Source: a virus. From it: a DNA stretch of 25,949 nucleotides. The first letter of the stretch is position 1; each line of letters starts with the position of its first letter. Positions 4,575-12,067 of the stretch are shown here, one piece after another. The translations under genes and the position numbers were made by a program. Below the pieces are notes generated by a model that did not search any database, was not told the DNA's origin, and saw only the letters and a list, made by a program, of their open reading frames with translations. The DNA lies in the IMG/VR virus record IMGVR_UViG_3300037042_001372, positions 1 to 25,949 of that record. One strand, written 5' to 3'.

Positions 4575-6575
4575 TTAGTAGCGGTACCTGAACGACCCGA
4601 AAAGTGAAATCGCGCCAGATTTATCCGCCGCAGTGATCCTGGTCCGCACCATCGATGCTTCTTTCCATAGCTCCGCCTCTTGGGTTGACGGGTTGACCTG
4701 GATAGGGGCCGCTACCGCCCCCGCCACGGAGAACCCAGTGATACGTGAAAGGGATCCGTGCCCGCCATAGCTGCCGGTTATCGCTACGCTTTCGGCCACG
4801 GCGGTTATGGGGGGGAGGGAGATAGACAGATTGCCAGTTACCTCCGCAGGGTTTATGACGATCAAGAACTCGACACAAACAAAACTCTCCTCTACCCAGT
4901 ATCGACCCTGCATGCCGGAGGGCGCGGTTGCTGACGCGACCCCGTTTACGAGTAAGTTAGGGTTGTACCGCAAGCGCATGTCTGTCCATGTCCACGGGGC
5001 CACGTTCGCGTAGCTTCGTGTGCGCGGGGACGTCTGCACTGCAGCGTCGTACAGTTGGTAGACCCCAGCGATATTCGAACCAGAGAACGTATTCCCGCCG
5101 ATAATCAACCCGTCACAATTTACCGGGCTAAAAAAAACCCAGTGGTTAGTGTTACCGCCCGCGAAATCACAGAAATTCGGAAAGTTACATCCCGTGATTT
5201 TGACGTTTACCCCGGAGCCCTGGCACGTGGCGACACCATGGCTAAGGTTTTTCGCAGTCGAACCCATCACAGTCAGGCCGTTCAAAACGCCAGTGGCATT
5301 CCAAACCCATTGGATGCAGTCCGCCGCGCTCGCGGGGCCCACGTCGTCAGCATGCTTGTTGACCCAGTTGTTGACCACATCCATGCAGTTGGCGGCAGAT
5401 TTTACGGTCACTACGCCGCCGGAGAAGCTGTCGAGGGACTCGTTGCCCGTTAACACCGCCCCTCGAATAGTGGCGTCCACCCCCTCTATCAGGCGGTCGC
5501 ACGCCGCAAGGTCACAGCCCACAAACTGGACCCCGTGGATGTGGTCTTTTTGTGCCGCAGTACCGGTGATCTTAACCAGGCGAGACACCACATCCGCACG
5601 CATACCTAGGAAGGAGTAATGGCGCATGCCCGTAAATAGGGTGTCATTTACACCACCGGTAAACACCGTAGACGGGTCACACACAATATTGAGCAGGCTG
5701 ATGCAGTAAACCGCGGTTGTGCCCCCATCGAAAATGACCCCCCGCCCATACGCCTGCACAAAATCGATAGCGTAGCCGACGATGCAATCGCTAAAACGGA
5801 CATCAATGTCCGCCAGGTTGGACGCCAGCTTGCCTTTGTAGAAACATGCTTTCCAATTCGCGCTGTTGCTCGTCTCGCTCAACGCCCCAAACAGGCTCAT
5901 GCCGCGGAAGCTGACAAACTCTATCTCACTGGTGACGGTCGGGCTGGCATTAGTGTGGTCGGACCACACCACGGTCGCATTTTTGCCTGCGCCAATAAAA
6001 TCGATCCCAAACCCCATAGCCGCTGGGATCGTCAACGCACTGACCTTGAAATGCCCGGCGGGCAGCATGATGGCGCGTTTACCGCCAGCTCGCTTGGTCC
6101 CCAGGGTGGCGAAGAACGCAATCGCAGCCTGAATCGCAGTGGTGAAGTCATTGCCGGTTTGAGTCTGCGCGTTCCAGTTGGGGTCGAGGCCGCTGGCAAA
6201 CCATCTGACATTGACTACCTGGTCATACGCGACTTCTGAAAGCGACCGCTTCACGGCGCCCGCCACCCCCGATGGCTTTGTTTTCACCAAGGCGGCCCCG
6301 TCGTCCCCCGCGAGCGCTACTTTCGAAGCGAATAGCGCCTCGAACGCCTGCCGCATTTGGCTGGCGCCGACCTCATCCGGGGCGCCGGACGGGGTGATCC
6401 CCGCCTCCGAGAGCATCTGCTGCTGAAACCCGAACCAGTCGTTCAACCACAGCTGATCAAGCGGTGTACCTGTGCCGTCTCCAGGCGCTGTCACATTACG
6501 CGCCCTACCATAGGGGTATGCGGGGCTTGTACCCGCTGTCTTTCCGGGAAATGCAGAGTTGGGGTTAATCGCCAT
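4575..6575 (-). CDS. Tail fibre/tailspike with pectate-lyase-like beta-helix
   Basis: The start is ATG 6575 (MAINPNSAFPGKTAG), with AGGA 8 bases upstream overlapping the previous stop; the frame is open farther upstream but that part lies in the preceding gene. The product is 666 aa. Residues 1-85 form a phage-attachment N-terminus (SPAYPYGRARNVT, FGFQQQMLSEAGITPSGAPD). From about residue 150, FTTAIQAAIAFFATLG, AGGKRAIMLPAGHFKVSALT and repeated N/G/V-rich turns (GCNFPNFCDFAGG, IIGGNTFSGSNIAGV) indicate a right-handed beta-helix of the pectate lyase type, as in capsule- or LPS-degrading tailspikes. The C-terminal about 100 residues are beta-rich and end SLFGSFRYRY, likely a trimer tip. Enzyme activity is plausible but no active site can be named. 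No tail-fibre chaperone gene follows. Confidence 0.82.
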   Translation of the reverse strand: MAINPNSAFPGKTAGTSPAYPYGRARNVTAPGDGTGTPLDQLWLNDWFGFQQQMLSEAGITPSGAPDEVGASQMRQAFEALFASKVALAGDDGAALVKTKPSGVAGAVKRSLSEVAYDQVVNVRWFASGLDPNWNAQTQTGNDFTTAIQAAIAFFATLGTKRAGGKRAIMLPAGHFKVSALTIPAAMGFGIDFIGAGKNATVVWSDHTNASPTVTSEIEFVSFRGMSLFGALSETSNSANWKACFYKGKLASNLADIDVRFSDCIVGYAIDFVQAYGRGVIFDGGTTAVYCISLLNIVCDPSTVFTGGVNDTLFTGMRHYSFLGMRADVVSRLVKITGTAAQKDHIHGVQFVGCDLAACDRLIEGVDATIRGAVLTGNESLDSFSGGVVTVKSAANCMDVVNNWVNKHADDVGPASAADCIQWVWNATGVLNGLTVMGSTAKNLSHGVATCQGSGVNVKITGCNFPNFCDFAGGNTNHWVFFSPVNCDGLIIGGNTFSGSNIAGVYQLYDAAVQTSPRTRSYANVAPWTWTDMRLRYNPNLLVNGVASATAPSGMQGRYWVEESFVCVEFLIVINPAEVTGNLSISLPPITAVAESVAITGSYGGHGSLSRITGFSVAGAVAAPIQVNPSTQEAELWKEASMVRTRITAADKSGAISLFGSFRYRY

Positions 6576-6586
6576 TTTTTTAATCC

Positions 6587-7399
6587 TCAGTTGTAGTTGA
6601 CCATTACCCCGATCCACTGGTGCAGGGGGCCTATCTTAAGACAAAGCGCCTCAAACTCATCACGGCGTGATACGGGTACCGATGCCTGCTGGCCAAATAC
6701 CGCGCCGCCCACATACCAGAAATACGGCCATTTGGTCGGGTCGGTCGGGACAGTATATCTTCGTAAAAGTTTTTCGTAATCAAAGAAGTTACCGCACGCG
6801 GCATCGGCTTCCCCACACTCCGCAAAGGGCTCACCACAAAGTACTATCTGGTCTGGCGAAGAGTATTCAATTTTATTAACTAACGGGTAGCCTATCGGGT
6901 TAATTGAGTTACCGCATTCGGCAAAAGGCTCGCCACCTTCGGCAAAAGGCTCGCCACAGTCTACCACCTGGTAGTTCGGTAAGTTGTCCAGACGCAAGTA
7001 GAGGAGCGGGTTACGCGGCACCGCGCAGGCGTGTGACCCAATGGGGGGCTCGGCTCCGGGCGCCCACCACTCGTGGACATAGACGTCAAACCCCGCGCTG
7101 CGCAGCGTGTCCTGTAGGTAGCGTGGCGATTGCCCCCCGACCGCTTTCCATGCCGCATCGAGGCGTGCCCTACGGTCCGAATCTGGTGTTAGCGAAGGCG
7201 GCAACCCGAACTGGTTTTCCCACTCGTCAAGGGCGCCTGTCGCGGCTGGCTGCAGCTCATCGTAATCCGTATCCAGTGCGGACCGCGCATCACCGCCCCA
7301 GGCAGATAGGCCGGTGATAAGTCGGGTAAGTTGTTTGTTTACCGCAGTGGCGCGCCAGGCCCTTCCGTTCGGGAGAAGGTGCTGCAGGGTCTTAAACAT
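6587..7399 (-). CDS. Mu gp48-like baseplate protein (YmfQ/DUF2313 type)
   Basis: A 270-aa protein whose N-terminus (MFKTLQHLLPNGRAWRATAV) and first domain (LQPAATGALDEWENQFGLPP, RLDAAWKAVGGQSPRYLQ) match the Mu gp48/YmfQ family, which links the baseplate wedge to the tail fibre. It follows gp47 and precedes the fibre, as in Mu. It starts inside the end of gp47 (8-base overlap). An insertion at residues about 148-204 carries C-G-E-P-F-A-E units (CGEPFAEGGEPFAECGN and CGEPFAECGEADAACGN), backed by a 21-bp tandem DNA duplication at 6917-6957. C-G-D/E repeats of varying number occur in other family members. The C-terminus (PLHQWIGVMVNYN) is the usual fibre-proximal end. Confidence 0.85.
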   Translation of the reverse strand: MFKTLQHLLPNGRAWRATAVNKQLTRLITGLSAWGGDARSALDTDYDELQPAATGALDEWENQFGLPPSLTPDSDRRARLDAAWKAVGGQSPRYLQDTLRSAGFDVYVHEWWAPGAEPPIGSHACAVPRNPLLYLRLDNLPNYQVVDCGEPFAEGGEPFAECGNSINPIGYPLVNKIEYSSPDQIVLCGEPFAECGEADAACGNFFDYEKLLRRYTVPTDPTKWPYFWYVGGAVFGQQASVPVSRRDEFEALCLKIGPLHQWIGVMVNYN

Positions 7400-8582
7400 A
7401 GGTCAATGCCCCCAGCTTGGCTTTCTCTCCGACCCCGAGGATGTAGACCGAGGCATCCACGCCGTTACGCTTCACCTGCAAGGTTGTGAACACTCCGCCA
7501 GCGGCCCCGACTACTTGGTCCACTACACCACCTACAGCGGTTGTGGTTATGCGGTCTGATCGGACCCCAACCGACAGACCGACAATGTACGGCTCGCGTG
7601 AGAGGAAATAGTCCGTCAACGCCGCCCCGATCTGGTCGCGCACGGTGGCCAAGTCACCAGGCACCGATAGACCCAACACTCGGACGTCAAAACCGAGACG
7701 GGTGATCGGGAACCCGCTCACCAAAGCACCTGTCGGTCGGCGAGACGCGAGGCCGTTCCGGTCAAGCTCGATCATGTCAAGCGCCGCCTGGATTTGGGCG
7801 TTCGTAGGTATGCCTTCCGGCTCTGTGGCCGACTCGACGTAAATGTCGACCTGTCCAGGGCACTCACTTGTGTACGGGTAGACGTTCAGCACGCCTTCGG
7901 CCTCTTCGCCCCACTGTTCATAGTCTGCGTAAGCACCGCCCTGTGGCCGCTTCTGAAACCGGTCAAGGATGCGCTGGCGGTAAACCTCGACATCTTCGGC
8001 GTCTGATCCTGTGACGACCTGGCCTGTTACCGTCGCAACTCGGCCTATGTTCGGTAGCGGGTTGGCGAATTGCAGCTGTGATCCGTTTGGTAGGTTGCCA
8101 ATCGCCCCCGCGCCGTCCCCGCCTTGCTGGTCGCCTGATGCTCGCACTACTGCCGAGACTGTCGGTGCGGTCAGGGCGACGTCACCAGTCACCAGATACG
8201 TCACACCAGTGGACGGGAAGATCAGCTGTGATCCAGTGCGCAGAAAGCCGGTTTGATTCGTCACGGCGACGCTTACCGTCAGTTCCGCCTGGCTTGCGGC
8301 CTTTGGCTCTTCAATGCCCACCAGCGCGCCCCACTCCCGCAGCGGGCGCACTATGCGGCCGTTGATAGTGGTCTCTGCGTCGCTGGCCGTGCGAACAAAC
8401 AATTGCAGCCAGATAAACCCGGCGTATTTGTAGAGCACGACAATAAGCCCTGACAACGCCTGGGCCATGACGCGGATAAAGGACTTCGGAAAGAACGGGA
8501 TTGACTGGGCCAGTTGGGCGCTGACCTGTGCGACGATATTATCACTGACCTGCTTGGTGGTTGGTGTCTGCGGGGCGCTCAT
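7392..8582 (-). CDS. Mu gp47-like baseplate wedge protein (baseplate J family)
   Basis: The start is ATG 8582 (MSAPQTPTTKQ), overlapping the gp46 stop by ATGA; the nine bases of open frame farther up are inside gp46. The 396-aa protein has family features: an N-terminal helical region with FIRVMAQALSGLIVVLYKYA and FVRTASDAETTINGRIVRPL, a central beta domain (GSQLIFPSTGVTYLVTGDV), and TGSDAEDVEVYRQRILDRFQ followed by KRPQGGAYADYEQW, the hallmark stretch of baseplate J-like proteins. These form the arms of the wedge around the tail hub in contractile tails. Order gp46-gp47-gp48 is as in Mu. Confidence 0.92.
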   Translation of the reverse strand: MSAPQTPTTKQVSDNIVAQVSAQLAQSIPFFPKSFIRVMAQALSGLIVVLYKYAGFIWLQLFVRTASDAETTINGRIVRPLREWGALVGIEEPKAASQAELTVSVAVTNQTGFLRTGSQLIFPSTGVTYLVTGDVALTAPTVSAVVRASGDQQGGDGAGAIGNLPNGSQLQFANPLPNIGRVATVTGQVVTGSDAEDVEVYRQRILDRFQKRPQGGAYADYEQWGEEAEGVLNVYPYTSECPGQVDIYVESATEPEGIPTNAQIQAALDMIELDRNGLASRRPTGALVSGFPITRLGFDVRVLGLSVPGDLATVRDQIGAALTDYFLSREPYIVGLSVGVRSDRITTTAVGGVVDQVVGAAGGVFTTLQVKRNGVDASVYILGVGEKAKLGALTYV

Positions 8583-8953
8583 TCGTTCCACTCCTGGGTG
8601 AATTGGTACGCGGTACCGTTGATGTCTGCCACCAGTGTAACGCGGTTCAGCATAGGGATGAATGCCGAAGTGGTGATAGTCCAGCTATACGGGGCCGCCG
8701 TCACCCACGCCAGGTCCGTCGACATCGCGTCAGCGAGCCTCAACAGGTTGCCACTGGTAGGCGGGAGCTCGTCGAGCAGTTGCTGTGTCCGGCTGGTCAT
8801 ACCCTCGTCGGCCCACCACGCGGCCCCGTCCTGATTGCCGCCGAACAGGGAAATGTACGCAGCGCTGCCTGGCAGGTCAGTAAGCGAGACGACGCCATTC
8901 ACCACCTCGACTTCACCGTCGTCAATTGTCTGGAAAAGTAGAACATCGCTCAT
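8579..8953 (-). CDS. Mu gp46-like baseplate wedge protein
   Basis: The 124-aa protein starts MSDVLLFQTIDDGEVEVVNG and contains AAYISLFGGNQDG and WWADEGMTSRTQQLLDELPP, typical of the Mu gp46 (phage GP46) family, which replaces the T4 gp25-type wedge protein and connects sheath and baseplate. The second half (LLRLADAMSTDLAWV ... YSWTITTSAFIPMLNRVTLV) is the usual domain for building the wedge. It is coupled to gp45 upstream and gp47 downstream by ATGA overlaps; AGGG lies 8 bases before the ATG. Confidence 0.9.
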   Translation of the reverse strand: MSDVLLFQTIDDGEVEVVNGVVSLTDLPGSAAYISLFGGNQDGAAWWADEGMTSRTQQLLDELPPTSGNLLRLADAMSTDLAWVTAAPYSWTITTSAFIPMLNRVTLVADINGTAYQFTQEWNE

Positions 8954-9462
8954 TGGTTTTGCCCTGTGTTTGATGGCCCTGTTTCCACGCCCGGGTGGGT
9001 GTGCCCGGACAGCTCTTTCCCGTCAGCGACCATAGAGGGCCCCTCGAAACCGGTTGGGCTGGTTGCCTTCCCGTCAGTGCTGATGATCAGGCCGTTTATA
9101 TTCACCGACCCGTCGGACTGCAGCACCAGGAACCCGGTGCCGTTGTTCATAGCCGCTGACCCGTCTGACTGCAACCACAGCTCGACTACCTGCGAGCCGT
9201 CAGCCGTGCGCGCATAGATCCTGCGCTCACCAGGACCGGCGGTCTGCGCGTTCTGAGGGTCGACATACCCAACCGCCGCGAACACACCGGATTGTGGCGT
9301 CTCGACCAGTACGGCGTAATCACCCGGCAGCGGGTGGGCGTCATCACCTGGTTGCTGGGCGTGCGGCGCCTGCCTGATCGCACCGCCGCCGGGGTCGCAC
9401 TTTGCGTCGCTCTTACCGCCCACGCCGCGGATAAACTCGAGAACCTTTGCTATTCGTCCCAC
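8950..9462 (-). CDS. Mu gp45-like baseplate spike
   Basis: GTG start at 9462 inside the end of gp44, with GGAG 8 bases upstream. The 170-aa product has an N-terminal OB-like region (LPGDYAVLVETPQSGVFAAV), then repeated beta segments typical of the trimeric spike helix (VELWLQSDGSAAMNNGTG, FLVLQSDGSVNINGLIIST), then a tip segment with H154-T-H156 (SGHTHPGVETG). In Mu gp45 and P2 gpV the HxH pair binds an iron ion at the spike tip; the same is expected here. The QSDGSxxxN unit occurs twice. This protein is the membrane-piercing needle at the centre of the baseplate. Confidence 0.93.
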   Translation of the reverse strand: MGRIAKVLEFIRGVGGKSDAKCDPGGGAIRQAPHAQQPGDDAHPLPGDYAVLVETPQSGVFAAVGYVDPQNAQTAGPGERRIYARTADGSQVVELWLQSDGSAAMNNGTGFLVLQSDGSVNINGLIISTDGKATSPTGFEGPSMVADGKELSGHTHPGVETGPSNTGQNQ

Positions 9463-10685
9463 GGCATTTGCTCCGGCAGCTTACCGGACAGAGTGCCCGG
9501 CAGGATCACAGTAAGGGTGGCTGTCTCCGAGCTGTCGCTTTTGTTGAGGCGAACGGACCTGATCAGCATCGTAAACGCCGAGTATACCATGGCCCCTGGG
9601 GCAAATAGTGCGACATACGCCCCGGGGGACCACAAGCCGCCATTCTGATCGCGCCACGTGGCCACCTCGAGCTCGTAGGATACCGCGTTCGCCGCCATGC
9701 GCCCCGCCTTGGTTTGTACCGTCTGCTCGATCGTGTTGTCCACCGTGTCGCCGGCTTCGAACACATAGGGGCGCAGGCTGTCTGCCAGGCGTGCATTCTT
9801 TACGGTGAACTGGGTGCCAGCCAGACCGATGACCACAGGGGCGATCCCGGTCACGTGGCTGTAATAGTCCTGGGGGCTGAACTGCGGAGTCACTGAGACC
9901 AGCGGAGATAGCCCCTCGGAAAGCTTGGCCACAACCTGTCTGGCGTCTCCCTCACGGGTAAACCGCAAGCGGCCATCCGGGGAGGCCCCGATCACAAAAT
10001 TTCGCTGGGACGCCAGGTCAGACAGAAAGTCCAGAGCCATTGTTCCCGGTGATAGTGCCGCACGTTCGAACACGGGACCAGGGTCGGCAGTGAACTCGAC
10101 GGACAGGCCGAACAGCCCGGCTACCGCCTCCGCGATCGTCTGCAGCGTCGCCCCCGACCACTCGAGCGGGTACGCCGACGCCGGGGCTGTACAGTCCCCC
10201 ATAACGCCTGCTGTGGAATAACACGCCACCGACACCGTGCGCCCGTCTGGGCCAGTTTTCGGCGTTGGGGCGACCATCGTCCCAGTGAACAGCCTGGCAC
10301 CGCCAACGTCGACAGAAACCGGCGAGTAGGAGAACGGCTTAAACAGCGACCGCTGGTCCGCCATATCCGGTTCGAAGGGGGCTTCAAACTCGACGGCCGA
10401 CTGGGTGTCCAGCGACAGGGTTATCGACACCGACGTCCAGAATCGAAAACGCGTGCCGCCAACCGTCAGCGCCACCTCGTTTGGCTCGCTCGCCACACGG
10501 TTTGCCGCTGTATCGACAAAATAGTCCGGGTCATCCGGTACGACCAAACCCGACCCCGGCGCCAGTGGCTCGTCCGCCCCCGGGTTCCCTCTGCGGAGCA
10601 GCGGGGCTTTCTGGTCGTCGCCGTACACCTTGCGGGCGATCAGCTCATAGGTGTCGCCCTGCTGGACGATGTAACTACTTGGCAT
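9450..10685 (-). CDS. Mu gp44-like tail hub protein with N-terminal LysM
   Basis: I choose ATG 10685 because GAGG lies 6 bases upstream; the adjacent in-frame ATG 10688 is too close to it, and the longer open frame upstream lies inside the orphan gene. The 411-aa protein begins with a LysM-like segment (YIVQQGDTYELIARKVYGDD ... LAPGSGLVVP, residues about 4-50) as seen in many hub proteins, then the gp44/gpP hub core (residues about 70-411; LPGTLSGKLPEQMPWDE at the end). The hub ring holds the spike and joins it to the tube. The LysM part may bind peptidoglycan. It follows the 60-aa orphan and overlaps gp45 by 13 bases. Confidence 0.85.
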   Translation of the reverse strand: MPSSYIVQQGDTYELIARKVYGDDQKAPLLRRGNPGADEPLAPGSGLVVPDDPDYFVDTAANRVASEPNEVALTVGGTRFRFWTSVSITLSLDTQSAVEFEAPFEPDMADQRSLFKPFSYSPVSVDVGGARLFTGTMVAPTPKTGPDGRTVSVACYSTAGVMGDCTAPASAYPLEWSGATLQTIAEAVAGLFGLSVEFTADPGPVFERAALSPGTMALDFLSDLASQRNFVIGASPDGRLRFTREGDARQVVAKLSEGLSPLVSVTPQFSPQDYYSHVTGIAPVVIGLAGTQFTVKNARLADSLRPYVFEAGDTVDNTIEQTVQTKAGRMAANAVSYELEVATWRDQNGGLWSPGAYVALFAPGAMVYSAFTMLIRSVRLNKSDSSETATLTVILPGTLSGKLPEQMPWDE

Positions 10686-10857
10686 CATACACCTCACGGT
10701 CTGATGGCGTCGGCTCGACAATGGCGCCATGAGCCAGGTAGGCAGCAAGGCCTGCGCGGGCATCGTCCACCAGCAACGCTGACCCGAGACGCACGGCAGG
10801 CATTTGGGCTGCAGCAAATATGGCGGCTTGCTCGTCCCGCGCTTCTACCTTACGCAT
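10675..10857 (-). CDS. Orphan 60-aa protein between gp43 and gp44
   Basis: Read from ATG 10857, with GGAGG 10 bases upstream, overlapping the gp43 stop; the alternative TTG at 10866 is too close to the ribosome site. It ends 10 bases inside gp44, so translation is coupled at both ends and the gene is surely used. The protein (RDEQAAIFAAAQMPAVRLGS, then a segment ending HGAIVEPTPSDREVYDAK) is A-rich, probably helical in the first half, with no membrane segment or known motif. Mu itself has no gene at this point between gp43 and gp44. I cannot name it; a hub-assembly or tail-chaperone role is suggested by position only. Confidence 0.75.
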   Translation of the reverse strand: MRKVEARDEQAAIFAAAQMPAVRLGSALLVDDARAGLAAYLAHGAIVEPTPSDREVYDAK

Positions 10858-12067
10858 AGTAGACAATCCTCCGCCCGCGTGGCAGCTCGACTATCTCATC
10901 CCCTGACAGGTCGTTGTCCGCCATCAGCATGTCCAACTTGTCATCCACAGACCCGTAGACCTCAAAGCACACATCGATGATCGACCGGTCGCTAGTCAGC
11001 ACCAGCACGCGCTCCGCGGCCAGGTCAAACGACTGGTCCACCAGCGCGCCAGCGACAGTGGCCAGCAAGTCTTGAGTCGCCTGCCAGCTTGACCCGTCAT
11101 CCACTTCACCCTGGGCGGCGAACTGCTCGTCGCGCCAGGCGGCCAGCACGTCGAGCTGAGCGAGCAGCTGCTCGGCCGCTTGTACCGCCTCTGGCCTGCG
11201 GGTGTAGGTAGTGCTGAACGCCGCTTGGGCGGTGGCCGTCGCCGTGGTCGACGCGAAAAGGTCCCTGGTGTAGAGCGCCGTCCTGTTTTCTGCCGGCCTT
11301 CCGATGTACTGCTGAAACAGGTTGCTGTATGCGTCCAACCTGGCGCCGACTTGTTGAGAGATCCTGGCAGGCGTCTTGATCAGCTGTATCGTCTGGTAGG
11401 CCAGCGTCAGCGGCTGCCCGATCAGCACGTCCAGGCCCCGCGTTATTGAAGACTGGATCTGGTCAAAGGCTCGCTGAGTGCCAGTCACCGTGTCGGCTAT
11501 CGGGCGCAAGATATCGCTGGCGGTATTGAGCGCCGCGTTATACCGAGAACGAAGGTCGGCGAGCACAGTGGCCGTCGATTCGACGAACGCTGCGCCGAAC
11601 CATTGCGCCTGAGCCTCTTCGGCTGCGGCAACTTGATCAGCTACTGTGCCGGCGGTGTCCGCGACAGGGGATGGGTAGATAAGTCCATTGGTCTGGAAGA
11701 AGGTTACTTCAAGCACAGCCTGGTTTGCTGCGCTGACCAGATCGTCACGCCGCGATATGTCCCCGAAGGGCACGACGAGAACGGACCCGTATGCCGGGTG
11801 CTCCAGTGTGCCCTGTCCGCGCTCGTTGAGTGCGTCCTCGAATGCGGTGGCCTGCAGGTCGCAGTCAGCGCCTGAGAAGAACATCCGCAGCGGGTACCGG
11901 CGACCGGTGCGCCCCAGGTCTTGCACAAACGTCCCGTCAGCGTCGGTAAACTCGAAAGTAGCCCCCTTGACTGACACCGTGCGGCCGACGTCTTCATATT
12001 GAAACGTGAGGCGGGTGCCGCTCGGGCTGGTATACGCCGCCTCTCTAAGCCTGTTTTCCCATGTCAT
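10850..12067 (-). CDS. Mu gp43-like baseplate/DNA circularisation protein
   Basis: The start is ATG 12067 (MTWENRLREAAYTSP), sharing one base with the tape measure stop (TGATG). The 405-aa product begins with the recognisable N-terminal domain (SGTRLTFQYEDVGRTVSV, VQDLGRTGRRYPLRMFFSGA, CDLQATAFEDALNERGQGTL) of the DNA_circ_N family, which contains Mu gp43 (gpN). The domain's name derives from other phages' annotations; in tails it is a baseplate hub component next to gp44. A long helical middle (LADLRSRYNAALNTASDIL) and a C-terminal LysM-like end (IIDVCFEVYGSVDDKLDMLM through LPRGRRIVYYA) follow. Order tape measure-gp43-gp44-gp45 is as in Mu. Confidence 0.9.
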   Translation of the reverse strand: MTWENRLREAAYTSPSGTRLTFQYEDVGRTVSVKGATFEFTDADGTFVQDLGRTGRRYPLRMFFSGADCDLQATAFEDALNERGQGTLEHPAYGSVLVVPFGDISRRDDLVSAANQAVLEVTFFQTNGLIYPSPVADTAGTVADQVAAAEEAQAQWFGAAFVESTATVLADLRSRYNAALNTASDILRPIADTVTGTQRAFDQIQSSITRGLDVLIGQPLTLAYQTIQLIKTPARISQQVGARLDAYSNLFQQYIGRPAENRTALYTRDLFASTTATATAQAAFSTTYTRRPEAVQAAEQLLAQLDVLAAWRDEQFAAQGEVDDGSSWQATQDLLATVAGALVDQSFDLAAERVLVLTSDRSIIDVCFEVYGSVDDKLDMLMADNDLSGDEIVELPRGRRIVYYA

